30,706 bases of DNA, from assembly GCA_036340635.1 (NCBI GenBank), contig JAYYYF010000028.1, positions 1 through 30,706 on the forward strand, read 5' to 3'. Below, piece after piece: positions 1 through 9,400 of this stretch. The number at the start of each line of letters is the position of its first letter. Within the stretch, counting starts at the first letter, position 1. The notes below the pieces were generated by a model. The model did not search any database and was not told where the DNA came from. It worked only from the letters and a program-made list of their open reading frames with translations. The translations under genes and the position numbers were made by a program. Source of the DNA: GCA-002728855 sp036340635 (lineage in GTDB: Bacteria; Bacteroidota; Bacteroidia; Flavobacteriales; Flavobacteriaceae).

Positions 1-649
1 TGAAATGATGATTAATAAAAATTTTTCAACCGTTGAAGATGCCTTAAGTATTTTTAAATCTGATTCTCTTTTGCATGAACCAGAGACAAAATATAAATAT
101 TCTACCCACTCATGGACTCTTCTTAGTTTGATTATAGAAAACGCATCTGGGGAGTCTTTTTTAGATTTTATGCAGGCTAATGTTTTTGATCTCTTAGACA
201 TGAAAAAAACACACGCAGAGAAGATAGATTTAATTGGTGTTGAAAAGGTTAGCTATTACTATTTAGATTTGACAAAGACAGCAGTTCTTGCACCTGAAGT
301 TAATAATAGTTGGAAATGGGCCGGAGGAGGTTTTATATCGACAACAGAAGACGTAGCAAAATTTTTATGGAAACATTCTAGTTATGATTACTTAACTAAA
401 AAAAGTATAACAGAAATGACTACTCCTCAAAAAACCAAAGAAGGCAAGACAACTAATTATGGATTAGGTTGGAGGACACGTTATGATAAAAATAAAAATG
501 TTTTGATTGGGCATACTGGAGGTTCTGTTGGAGGGACTACCTATGCTTTTATGGCTCCCCATTCCAATACAATTGTAGTGATGACGACTAACTTGTCAAG
601 TGCTAGTTTTGGAAGTTTGGCAAATGATTTGTTTGAGCTCTTTGAATAA
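1..649 (+). CDS. LACTB-like serine beta-lactamase-family hydrolase, 3' part (5' end outside window)
   Basis: The reading frame is already open at the first bases (GAA precedes the first ATG), so the N-terminus with the catalytic SxxK motif lies outside the window and the ATG at 5 is internal. Counting from that ATG, a YST motif at 32-34 takes the place of the YxN motif of class C beta-lactamases. NNSWKWAGGGFIST follows at about 101-114, and GHTGGSVG near 169 takes the KTG-box position. This combination (YST, then xNSxKWAGGGFxST, then HTGG) matches mitochondrial LACTB and its bacterial relatives, which are serine peptidases rather than antibiotic-destroying enzymes. The likely role is cleavage of a peptide or amide in the periplasm; the substrate is unknown. 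The gene converges on the M81 peptidase gene with only 8 bases between the stops. Confidence 0.85.
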   Translation, partial: EMMINKNFSTVEDALSIFKSDSLLHEPETKYKYSTHSWTLLSLIIENASGESFLDFMQANVFDLLDMKKTHAEKIDLIGVEKVSYYYLDLTKTAVLAPEVNNSWKWAGGGFISTTEDVAKFLWKHSSYDYLTKKSITEMTTPQKTKEGKTTNYGLGWRTRYDKNKNVLIGHTGGSVGGTTYAFMAPHSNTIVVMTTNLSSASFGSLANDLFELFE

Positions 650-657
650 TTAAAATC

Positions 658-2232
658 TTAGTACTTAATTGTTCCTCCATCAAAGGGGAAGAGTTTATTA
701 ATAGGCCCGTATTTATAGTCTAGTGCGTCTAGCCGTATTGTTCCAAACCAATCTCCAGGAGCATCAACAACAAAAATCGTTTTTGCATAGCCCGTCTCAT
801 CAAAACCTCTTCTAAAGTGAACTCTAGATTTTACAACAAAGACGTTATAATTTTTAGGATCTATAGGTCCAAATTCTAGTGTTTGAGGAACTCTTATTTG
901 TTCATAGGTTGGAGTAATTATTAATACGTTATTATTTCCAAAACCAATGGCTGCAATATTTTCATAACCCCATTTAGGGCCAAAAAATAGAACTTCCCCC
1001 GTTATTTTTATTGGTTCTCCCGCTTGCTCTCCTGTAAAGCCTCCAACAAACCTGTCGAATGAGTCGCCAGGTTTAGCCCCTTGATTTTTAAGAGTTTCTA
1101 ATGCTCTCTCATCTCTTAGGGCAGCATAGAGAACATTGTCAACCTTTTGTTCAATTAATTCTTTTAGAATCCATGTTGCATCTCCTGGTCTATCAGAATA
1201 ATCACCTAAAACAACAGGGATTTCATTTTTTTCTATCGCTTTTTTAGTTTTTGAAACAGCTTCTTTTGGCAGAGGAAAATCTTGGTTTACAAAGTCTTTT
1301 CTAACTCTCCAAATATAATCAGCCATGTCATCTGCTATGGAGTCAGCTAATTTTTGATTATTATTTGTGGTCACATGAACTGTTGTTCCTATGTCTGGAA
1401 CATCTGACCAAGGAAATCCATAGAAAACACTAACAAATGCATCATTGTTTCTGGCCTCCCATCTTCTTGCCCTCTCCATAATATCCATTACAGGTGATTT
1501 CCCAGTCCATTGAAGAACAGTTCCTGTTAGAACAGGTGGTTTTCTTGTAGAGGAGGTTGGTTTATATAGTCCATTAACAGTTCTGTATAAGAAATTAGCA
1601 GACCTTTCTCCTTGTAGAAAAGCATCATAATGAGGAAATCTTTTTGTTACAAAAGCAGCATCTGCCCAATCTAAAAACTCCTTGTCTTCATTACCGTGAA
1701 GATCAAAAGAGGCTGCAATAGGAACATTGGGACCAACAAGTTCTCTTACTCTTTTTGCTATTTCAGCTTCAGGCCTTGGAATCTCTCTTACAGCCATAGC
1801 TCCATGTAAAGCCAGATATACTCCATCTACGGGTAGTTTACTTTTTAGATCATTTAAAATTATCTCCATAAAGTATTCAAAACTTTCTCTTGTATTCCAG
1901 CTTCTTGAAGACCCACCAAAAACAAAATCAGGAGAATTTATTCCAATTACCTCAACATCTTTATAGACCTTAGTTTGATGAACAAAACCTCCAATGAAGC
2001 CTCCCAGCTTTGGATTGTTATAATTTACAAGCTTCTCTCCTTTGAGATAGGGACCATTAGTTGTCCAATCTTTAATCCCTGCATCTCCACCAGGACAAAA
2101 AGTACAAGTTTCTTGTTGATATTTGATAACAGCGAATCTAATTTTTTTTGTTTCTTTTTCACACCCAATGAAAAGGATGGATATAATAAATAAAAGAGTT
2201 AGTATGGGGATTGAGATTGTTCTAAATGCCAT
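658..2232 (-). CDS. M81-family (MlrC-like) metallopeptidase lipoprotein, copy 1
   Basis: 524 residues. The N-terminus is a lipoprotein signal (LLFIISILFIGC, lipid Cys24), so the enzyme should be membrane-anchored outside the cytoplasm. The mature part matches the MlrC family: QQETCTF near 39-45 (the ExxTF position), LHGAM with His143, DLHGN with Asp177 and His179, and PHYD with His201. The D-x-H-x21-H spacing is that of the family's zinc site. The C-terminal half (from about residue 330, GDYSDRPGDATW) corresponds to the MlrC C-terminal domain. MlrC itself hydrolyses linearised microcystin, but most family members have unknown amide or peptide substrates. The gene is last in a minus-strand run, 63 bases after the propeller-like gene. 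A second M81 gene of the same mature length and lipid-Cys position lies at 21441-23015. Confidence 0.88.
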   Translation of the reverse strand: MAFRTISIPILTLLFIISILFIGCEKETKKIRFAVIKYQQETCTFCPGGDAGIKDWTTNGPYLKGEKLVNYNNPKLGGFIGGFVHQTKVYKDVEVIGINSPDFVFGGSSRSWNTRESFEYFMEIILNDLKSKLPVDGVYLALHGAMAVREIPRPEAEIAKRVRELVGPNVPIAASFDLHGNEDKEFLDWADAAFVTKRFPHYDAFLQGERSANFLYRTVNGLYKPTSSTRKPPVLTGTVLQWTGKSPVMDIMERARRWEARNNDAFVSVFYGFPWSDVPDIGTTVHVTTNNNQKLADSIADDMADYIWRVRKDFVNQDFPLPKEAVSKTKKAIEKNEIPVVLGDYSDRPGDATWILKELIEQKVDNVLYAALRDERALETLKNQGAKPGDSFDRFVGGFTGEQAGEPIKITGEVLFFGPKWGYENIAAIGFGNNNVLIITPTYEQIRVPQTLEFGPIDPKNYNVFVVKSRVHFRRGFDETGYAKTIFVVDAPGDWFGTIRLDALDYKYGPINKLFPFDGGTIKY

Positions 2233-2295
2233 GACAAATATTTTTCTTGAAGATAAAAAAATGCAAGGATTTTTAAAAAAGAGTTCTATTAATTT

Positions 2296-3120
2296 TTAGA
2301 TTTTTATTTTAAACAACCTTGGATATCCCACTCCTTCATCTTCAGAAGTTATCCAAAAGGTTGAGTCATTAATTATTTTGATGGCTTCAATCTGAGCGTT
2401 TTTAATTGGAAGGTTATATCTAACAAAGGAAATTTTGTTAAGATTTTCAGAATCAAAATTATTTACTTTATATAGGAATTGATAGCCATCTGTATTGTAG
2501 CCAACAAGAGCTATAGTATTTAATAATTCATTGTAATCTGCCCCAGTTATTAATGAGCCAACGGATAAACTTTTTGAAGGACTAAGTTTATATGATCCAG
2601 AAGTTTTTGGAATAAAATATAGTTCGGTACTATAATTCTCTCTATTTTTTGAAAACAAAATTAATTGTTCAGATGTTGAGGCAAGAGACTCTGCATCGTA
2701 TGGATGTTTTGATCTTCTATCAAAAGATTTTTGAGAATTGTATTCAATATTTATAGTACCAAAGCACTTAAAATTTTTTTTGGGATCAAGGATAATTATG
2801 TTTAGGTTTTTTCTGTTTCCAAAATTATTTCCTGTATTTGAAACAAAAACAAATTCTCCATCAGATGTTATATCTTCCCAATCATCATTTTTTCCACAAT
2901 CTTTAATTCCAAACTTATTTAAGATCACACCCTTTTCATCAAATTCATAAAGAATCGGGAGTCCACCTGAATCGTTGTGTGTTATAAAATTATTGCCAAA
3001 AAATTCTAGACCTGATGTTTCATTAATTTCTCTAGGCAAGAAAATTTCATTAACAACTATTTGCCCTATGGACTCATTTAATAGTAAAATTGACAAGATT
3101 GATAAAATATATTTTACCAT
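2296..3120 (-). CDS. secreted propeller-like protein of unknown function
   Basis: 274 residues with an N-terminal signal peptide ending about residue 20 (ILSILLLNESIGQ). The rest is beta-rich with blade-like segments: GNNFITHNDSGG, LYEFDEKG, DDWEDITSDGEFVFVSNTGN, and the C-terminal FWITSEDEG. This layout is typical of secreted Bacteroidota beta-propeller-like proteins sometimes annotated as SdiA-regulated-like or 'phytase-like', but no catalytic motif can be assigned. It lies between the PHP phosphoesterase (13 bases upstream) and the M81 gene (63 bases downstream), all on the same strand, so co-transcription is likely. The fold assignment is tentative. Confidence 0.7.
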   Translation of the reverse strand: MVKYILSILSILLLNESIGQIVVNEIFLPREINETSGLEFFGNNFITHNDSGGLPILYEFDEKGVILNKFGIKDCGKNDDWEDITSDGEFVFVSNTGNNFGNRKNLNIIILDPKKNFKCFGTINIEYNSQKSFDRRSKHPYDAESLASTSEQLILFSKNRENYSTELYFIPKTSGSYKLSPSKSLSVGSLITGADYNELLNTIALVGYNTDGYQFLYKVNNFDSENLNKISFVRYNLPIKNAQIEAIKIINDSTFWITSEDEGVGYPRLFKIKI

Positions 3121-3133
3121 TTTAGTTATATAA

Positions 3134-4237
3134 TTAATTCTTACTAACTGTTAATTTGAATTTAAGATTTTGATTTGGAGCAATAATTCCATTCATTAAT
3201 TCAAAGGGGAGATCAATTCTGTCTAAATTAGTCAGTGTTTTGATTTTTAAAACTTTTTTAGAATGAGGAGAAATTTGAAATATTTTCCCACCTTCATGGA
3301 AACTAAAAGAGCCAGTATATTTAAGATTCAAATGAGCGGCAGAATGATTTGTGAGAGTAAATTCACCAATTTGCTTACCCTTGGGATATTTTAAGTTTTC
3401 TGCTGAGAGGTTTGACTCAATAACAGGCAGCAAATTCTCCTCTTTACCAATCAAAATAGTTTTAAACCATACAAAGGTTTTACCTTGAAAAAGAGCTTCT
3501 TTAATCTCATTAATTTTTTCCCCTTCAGATATGACAAAAGTTATGGGCCGATGACCTCCTTCAGGAATTTCGAAAAGCCAGTCAGTAAGACCATGTATGT
3601 CAGAATTTCCAATAATTGTAAGATTATTATCAAGGGCGATTTTTAGGGCTTCTTCTGAAAAAGTGGTTTCATTTACAACTTCTACTCCATGGATCAAGTT
3701 TTTCTTAATTAAATCTTCATGTACTGAACTTAATCTTGCAATTCCATCGGATCTTTGCGCGTCCCAATTAGGGTGATTCATAAAAACAAAAGCTTTTTGA
3801 GTGTTTGCTTCATTTATTGATTTAATGGCATCGTTCCTTAATAGCTTGTTTGCATCTTTAATAAAAACTGCATTTAAATGTCCAATAGGCATTTCACGAG
3901 TTATTTCAGCCCCGTTAATGACTCTTAATTTTTCTTGCTCTTTAGCGATTTCACTAGCGATTTCATAGGATCGATTTCTGTCTGGATGGGGAATATCTTC
4001 TTTATGCGGTTGATATTCAAGGTGTTCCGTCATAGCTATGAGATCTAATCCCTCCCTAAGTGCCTCCCTTAATCGAATGTCAGGCCAAACAGATCCATCA
4101 GAGAAAACCGTGTGAATGTGTAAATCAGTAGCTGTTAAATAAGAGTCTTTAGGAGTTTTGAATAAAGGCTTTGTTTGAGAATAAAAAACAGATGGGATTA
4201 TTAATACAAAAACAACTTTTTTAAAAATTTTTAACAT
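3134..4237 (-). CDS. exported PHP-domain phosphoesterase (Sb-PDE-like)
   Basis: 367 residues with a signal peptide (cleavage near YSQ, residues 19-21). PHP metal-binding motifs are complete: DLHIHTVFSDGS (His40, His42, Asp47), TEH (Glu70, His71), Glu110 and His119, MNHPNWD (His154), and NSDIHG in the C-terminal half of the PHP domain. A beta-rich C-terminal tail of about 100 residues follows. The PHP superfamily uses a two- or three-metal centre to hydrolyse phosphoesters. Secreted Bacteroidota and sphingomonad members resemble the Sb-PDE phosphodiesterase, so release of phosphate from organic phosphodiesters in the periplasm is the best guess. An 89-base gap with an inverted repeat separates it from the upstream cupin gene; the propeller-like gene follows 13 bases downstream. 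Confidence 0.82.
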   Translation of the reverse strand: MLKIFKKVVFVLIIPSVFYSQTKPLFKTPKDSYLTATDLHIHTVFSDGSVWPDIRLREALREGLDLIAMTEHLEYQPHKEDIPHPDRNRSYEIASEIAKEQEKLRVINGAEITREMPIGHLNAVFIKDANKLLRNDAIKSINEANTQKAFVFMNHPNWDAQRSDGIARLSSVHEDLIKKNLIHGVEVVNETTFSEEALKIALDNNLTIIGNSDIHGLTDWLFEIPEGGHRPITFVISEGEKINEIKEALFQGKTFVWFKTILIGKEENLLPVIESNLSAENLKYPKGKQIGEFTLTNHSAAHLNLKYTGSFSFHEGGKIFQISPHSKKVLKIKTLTNLDRIDLPFELMNGIIAPNQNLKFKLTVSKN

Positions 4238-4275
4238 ATTATAAAATTTTCGATTAGGGGATAATATTATTATTG

Positions 4276-4301
4276 CAAATAAGATACTTATTTCTTATTT
4301 G
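4276..4301. repeat. inverted repeat CAAATAAG-N10-CTTATTTG between cupin and PHP genes
   Basis: The perfect 8-base arms at 4276-4283 and 4294-4301 lie in the 89-base gap between two minus-strand genes. No T-run follows on either strand in the position needed for an intrinsic terminator, so it is either a protein-binding site or a chance palindrome in AT-rich DNA. Confidence 0.4.
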
Positions 4302-4326
4302 AGAAAAAAATAACATTAATAAAAGG

Positions 4327-4812
4327 TTATCTTCCAAAGTCATCCTCTATACGAATTATGTCATTTTCATCAGAGGGACTTTTAAGATTTGTGTGTTGCC
4401 ATATCTCAGCAATTATAGCAGTATTTTTCAGACCTATTATGCGATGCCTTTCAGCTTGTTTTATTTTGACCTGATTTCCCGAATCAATTATTTCCATTTT
4501 ATTTTGGGAATCATTTTTTGATCTGATTATTCCCACAGGTCCTTTATAAACAGACCAAATTTCAGCACGGCGAAGATGATATTGCCATGACAACCTTGAG
4601 TTGGCATTTATAATTAAAATTTTGGGACTTAATTTCTCTGCTATTTGAAGAGATTCTATTTTTAAACCATTAAAAAATTGATTTGAAAACTTTTGAGATT
4701 GATTTTCAGAAATTACTAAAAATCCTCCCCAAGGCCTTTTTGAGTCTTGAGAAATTATTTGATATCCAAAAGACTCTATCTCATTTCTAATGCTTAGGAA
4801 ATTTTCACCCAA
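4327..4812 (-). CDS. small cupin protein, mannose-6-phosphate isomerase type II-like
   Basis: 161 residues, no signal peptide, so probably cytoplasmic. It contains a single cupin with RPWGGF near 26-31, then LSWQYHLRRAEIWSVYKGPVG, where the usual cupin motif HxH...E appears as Q/H and E, and a second strand AERHRIIGL followed by IIAEIWQH. Short proteins of this type in Bacteroidota are often labelled 'phosphoheptose isomerase' or mannose-6-phosphate isomerase, but sugar-isomerase activity is not demonstrated for most of them. It sits 14 bases after the oxidoreductase gene and probably shares its transcript. Confidence 0.75.
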   Translation of the reverse strand: MGENFLSIRNEIESFGYQIISQDSKRPWGGFLVISENQSQKFSNQFFNGLKIESLQIAEKLSPKILIINANSRLSWQYHLRRAEIWSVYKGPVGIIRSKNDSQNKMEIIDSGNQVKIKQAERHRIIGLKNTAIIAEIWQHTNLKSPSDENDIIRIEDDFGR

Positions 4813-4826
4813 CTTTTATTTTTTTA

Positions 4827-6263
4827 TTAAACAGGGATTTTCCAGCCATTATGATAGGACTTTGTCACAAATTTATTTGCCTCTTCAAAATTTGTAATTT
4901 TCATATTCGGTCCATCCCACTGCAATTTTTTTCTACCATAATAAACATTTCGTCCCGCTAAATCTTTTTTTCGTAACATTCTACTTCTTAGTCCCAAATT
5001 ACCCATCAATACAGTTTCAGTGAATGGCCCTGAATATTCAAAAGAAGATGTAAGTTCTAAATGTTCTTTACTGTTATAACCAGCTTTACAAGCTTCTGTC
5101 CATGCAGTATTATGTATTTCATCTAAATTTATCTTGTCAGTTTTAAAAACTATTGGAGCTTCACCTTTTTGATATAATGTAGGATTATTGCCATATACTT
5201 GTGCCGTTATGACCCCTTTATTTCCTATCATCATTGAAAGATTACTTGACCCACCTTTTGTAAAAAAATCGTCTCCAAGTAGATCAGGAACATTTGGAGT
5301 AATACCTCCATCCATCCAAACTAATTCTATGCCATTTTTAGCATATGGACTACTATCATATCGCAAAGTAACAACTGAAGAAAGAGGGCATCCCTCAGGC
5401 GCATAATCCATATTCCACATCACACTAAAGGTAGTTGAAGTAGTACATTCCACACTATTAGGATATCCCAGTTTTAATGTTTTATAAGGGACATCAAGTA
5501 TATGACAAGCCATATCTCCTAAAGCCCCAGTTCCAAAGTCCCAATATCCTCTCCACGAGAATGGATGCAGACCAGGAGAATATGATCTTTTTTTAGCTGG
5601 ACCCAACCAAAGATCCCAGTCAAGCCCTTCTGGTTTCTCACTTTCATTTGATTTAGGTAAATTTTTTCCTTGAGGCCATACCGGACGATTTGTCCAAGCA
5701 TTGATTTTTTGTATTTCTCCAATTTTACCCTGATCTATCCATTCTTGAACTTTTTGAACACCAGGATTGGAACCTCCTTGATTACCCATTTGAGTAACTA
5801 CCTTATTTTCTTTAGCTGTTTTTCTCATAAGTCTTGCTTCAGCAATAGTATGCGTTAAAGGTTTTTGAACATAAACATGAAGTTTTCTTGCCATACAAGC
5901 ATGAGCAACTACAGCATGAGTATGATCAGGGGTTGATATAGTTACCGCATCAATATCTTTTTGTTTTTCAAGCATAACCCTATAGTCTTTGTAGATTTTT
6001 GCATCAGGAAATCTACTAACAGATTTTTTTGCATATTCAGGATGTACATCACATAGCGCTACAACTCTATTTTTTCCTTTGTTGTATGCATTATTTATAT
6101 CAGATGTTCCTTTTCCTCCAGATCCAACAGAAGCAACAGCGAGTTGATCACTTGGGGCAGTGAAGCCATTACCTCCAAGAACATGACGGGGGACAATAAA
6201 AAGACCGGATCCAATAAGTGCACTTTTTTTAATAAAATTCCGACGAGATTTATTTCTTTTCAT
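4827..6263 (-). CDS. Tat-exported Gfo/Idh/MocA-family oxidoreductase
   Basis: 478 residues. The start MKRNKSRRNFIKKSALIGSG carries a twin-arginine motif (RRNFIKK), indicating export of the folded protein with its cofactor. The Rossmann region begins ASVGSGGKG near 44-52 with ALCDVHPEY following, then STPDHTHAVVAHACM and VQKPLTHT, which carries the family's catalytic-site lysine (EKP in many relatives, QKP here as in many exported Bacteroidota members). A C-terminal substrate-binding domain follows. The family oxidises or epimerises sugars and cyclitols with NAD(P), and Tat-exported members are common in polysaccharide-degrading Bacteroidota. It is the first gene of the minus-strand run, divergent from the giant T9SS gene. 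Confidence 0.88.
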   Translation of the reverse strand: MKRNKSRRNFIKKSALIGSGLFIVPRHVLGGNGFTAPSDQLAVASVGSGGKGTSDINNAYNKGKNRVVALCDVHPEYAKKSVSRFPDAKIYKDYRVMLEKQKDIDAVTISTPDHTHAVVAHACMARKLHVYVQKPLTHTIAEARLMRKTAKENKVVTQMGNQGGSNPGVQKVQEWIDQGKIGEIQKINAWTNRPVWPQGKNLPKSNESEKPEGLDWDLWLGPAKKRSYSPGLHPFSWRGYWDFGTGALGDMACHILDVPYKTLKLGYPNSVECTTSTTFSVMWNMDYAPEGCPLSSVVTLRYDSSPYAKNGIELVWMDGGITPNVPDLLGDDFFTKGGSSNLSMMIGNKGVITAQVYGNNPTLYQKGEAPIVFKTDKINLDEIHNTAWTEACKAGYNSKEHLELTSSFEYSGPFTETVLMGNLGLRSRMLRKKDLAGRNVYYGRKKLQWDGPNMKITNFEEANKFVTKSYHNGWKIPV

Positions 6264-6401
6264 AATAAGATTTTAATGCTTGTTCCATAAATATACTTTT
6301 AGTTTGTTAATTACAAAGATTTAACATCAAAAAATTTCTTAAAATACTGAAAGACAGTTTTCAACAGTAATTTAGAATATTTGCTTTAAAGAATAATTTT
6401 T
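6264..6401. promoter_or_regulatory. divergent intergenic region with possible promoter box for the T9SS gene
   Basis: This 138-base AT-rich spacer separates the oxidoreductase (minus) from the giant secreted protein (plus). On the plus strand AATATTTG at 6376-6383 differs by one base from the Bacteroidota -7 consensus TAnnTTTG and lies 18 bases before the proposed start of the large gene. No convincing -33 TTG was found at normal spacing, and no clear box for the minus-strand gene was seen. Confidence 0.35.
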
Positions 6402-9400
6402 ATTTTTAGGCTTAAATTTTTTGGGATCAGAGTCATATCAATTTTTTTATGCTTCCTTTTAGGAATACTTTTTAGTTATTCTCAAACGACCTATTATGTT
6501 TCAAAGTCAGGTAATGATTCAAATAATGGGACAAGTCTAAGTACACCTTTTCTGACAATAGGGAAAGCCATATCGGTCATTTCTGCAGGAGATAAAATTT
6601 ATATAAGACATGGTGTTTATCACGAGGATTTAACATTAAATAATTTAGATGCGACCTCTAGCAATAAGACACTAATATCAAATTACAATGAAGAAAAAGT
6701 AATTATCGATGGAACTATTCCAATATCTAATACCTGGTCAGATGATCAAATAGGGGCGACACCTGTTAAAAAAATTGAAAGTTTTACCTCTACTATAACT
6801 CAACTTTTTGTGGGTAATAATCAAATGGTTATGGCAAGATGGCCCAATGCTCAATTTTCAGATCTTTCAATTTATGATCATGATAATTGGGCTGAAGGTG
6901 TTGAAACAGGTAGTAGCGATGGTTCTATAATCATTGATGAAACAGTTGAAAATCCCGGATCATTGGATTTAACCAATTCAATTGGGGTATTAAATCTGGG
7001 ATCATTCAAAACATATAACAGAATTATAAACTCTCATACCCAGCAAGCTGGCAATGATGTTTTTACTTATTCAAATCAAATAGGGAGTGGTTTTAAAACC
7101 AAGCATTATTATTTCTTTTTTGAAGGCAAAAAAGAATTCATAGACACTAAAAATGAGTGGTTTCTGGATAACAGTAATGATATACTTTATTTAAATCCAC
7201 CAACGGGAGTAAATCTTTCCAAAGTTCCTATCAGAGGTAAAGTAAGAGATTATTCTATCAATATTTCAGGGAGTGAATATTTAAAAATCAAAGGATTAAC
7301 TTTTTTTGCAACTACATTAAAAGCTCAAGGGAGTAGTTATCTGGAAATTGAATCCTGTAACTTTTATTACCCTTCTAATTCGCAAAGAATGTTGGGAAAT
7401 CTTGCAGGAGCAAATGTCACGACTCTTGGGACTGGTTCTGGAAATTCAGCCAGAGTTGATAGCAGTACTGTAAGCGGTTGTTTATTTATTGATACTGAAG
7501 GTGAAGCTCTTGTTGTTTTTGGAGATGATAATACAATTAAAAATTCGTATTTCAGAAACATTGATTGGTCTGCCACTGAATTAAATGGTTTAATGGTCAG
7601 TGTTTATGTAAATGGAAATAATAATAAGTTCAACAATAATGAAATTTATAACACAGGTGCTTCAGCAACTGTATGGCCTGGTACAGCATCTGAATTTTCA
7701 TACAATATAGTTTCAAGTACAGGGCATGCTCAATCTGATGGGTCGGTATTTCAGGGAACAAGTGCCTGCGTTGCTGGGTCAGAGGTACATCATAATTTTG
7801 TTTACGATACTGAGAAATATGCATTTCGATATGATGCTCCTGGAGGTGATGCTTCACAGGCTGGGAGCTTTGGGAAGATGCATCATAACATTGCAGATAA
7901 TACTCTTGGCCTAATGATAAAAGGGAATAATCAGGTGATTGCTCATAATACAGTCCTAAATACAATAAGCAATAGAAATGACATAATTATTTTATCAGAG
8001 GATTGTTCCAATAACAGCACTTGGTTTTATAACAATTTAGCTGAGCGAATTGGAGCCCACAGAAGTGATGCAACGTTTTCAGCTCCTGGAACTTCTCCTA
8101 TGCCAATGGGAGGCGTAGGGTATATAAAAAACGGTAATAATTGGGAATTTTGTGATTCTGGGGACTCCTTTTATTCTGGGGCAGGAACGGGTAGCTCAAC
8201 TTCTAATTATGACGGAATTAATGTTTCTCGCCCTGGCATTACCTATGATAGCAATATTGAATCTTTAATAAGTTATAATGCTGGAAATGGTAAATCAATG
8301 GCTGATTATGTCCCTACAAGTAATAAAATATTGGACCAGGGAGCTTCTCCAACAAATGTCGTGTCCACATCTTTAAGTACAACAGCTGCTCTTAATACAA
8401 TTGTGCCTCAAGTAGTATCTGGAAGTTCAGTTGATATTGGAGCTTTGGAATCAGGTGCTTTATGGACTCCTGGGATAGATGGATGGACTCCTAATCAAAC
8501 TATTGATTTGATGAGTATTTTTGCTCTTGAATCCTCAATTGTAACTAATTCATTAATCCTGCATTTTGATCCATCAAACTCTTTTTGTTATTCTGGACAA
8601 GGAAACACTATCTACGATTTGAGTCAAAATTATAATAACGGAACCTTAACAAATGGACCAACTTTAACTAACACAAAAGGTGGTGAGGTTTATTTTGATG
8701 GATCCGATGATTACATTCAACTTGGATCTCCATTCTCATATAATCAACACACAATTGAGTTGTGGATTTATAATGAAAGTAGTGGCGGAAATTGGGTATG
8801 GGATGCTAGAGATGATAACAACGATGGATACATTTTATTTTACTATAATTCCAATCCCCAATATGATGTTGGTACTGATGATAATTCTGGTTATACAGGT
8901 ACGCACTTAAATCTCTGGAGACATGTAGTAGTTACAAAAGATGGTTCCCAAACAAAATTATATGTAAATGGAAATCTTAAACATACAGTTGCATCTTCAT
9001 ACTCAATTAATACAACAACAAATGCTAGAATTGGAGCAAGGAGTTTTGACCCTGCAAACAATTTTTTTAATGGTAAAATTGCAATAACTAGGTTTTACTC
9101 TAGAGGACTTTCTGCTGAAGAAATTACTCAAAACTTTGATGCTGACAAAGCAAGATTTGGGGTAGCTCCTTTTGATATTACTTTAAGTCAGTTTGATAAA
9201 AGTGGATTATCACTCTATCTAGATGGCGCAAATCCAGATTCATACTCTGGTTCAGGCAATACTTGGTATGATTTAAGTGGTAATGGAAACAATTTCACAG
9301 TTTACGGATCCCCATTTTTTAACGATGAAATGAAAGGGGGAACTTTTGTTTTTGATGAAAATAACGATTATGCAAAATCTGTTACATCAACAGTTTTAAA

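Noticed and set aside
1..649. Antibiotic-resistance beta-lactamase
   Set aside because: The YST and HTGG motifs and the KWAGGGF block point to the LACTB-like peptidase group, not to class C enzymes.
2235..2242. AATATTTG box just upstream of M81 copy 1
   Set aside because: It ends 2 bases before the ATG, which would make the message leaderless or start inside the gene; co-transcription from upstream is simpler.
6421..6482. A frameshift in the T-runs as the cause of the missing start of the giant protein
   Set aside because: Neither alternative frame offers a better signal peptide: TTG 6421 and ATG 6448 in frame +1 give no charged N-terminus, while frame 0 reads through intact from 6390.
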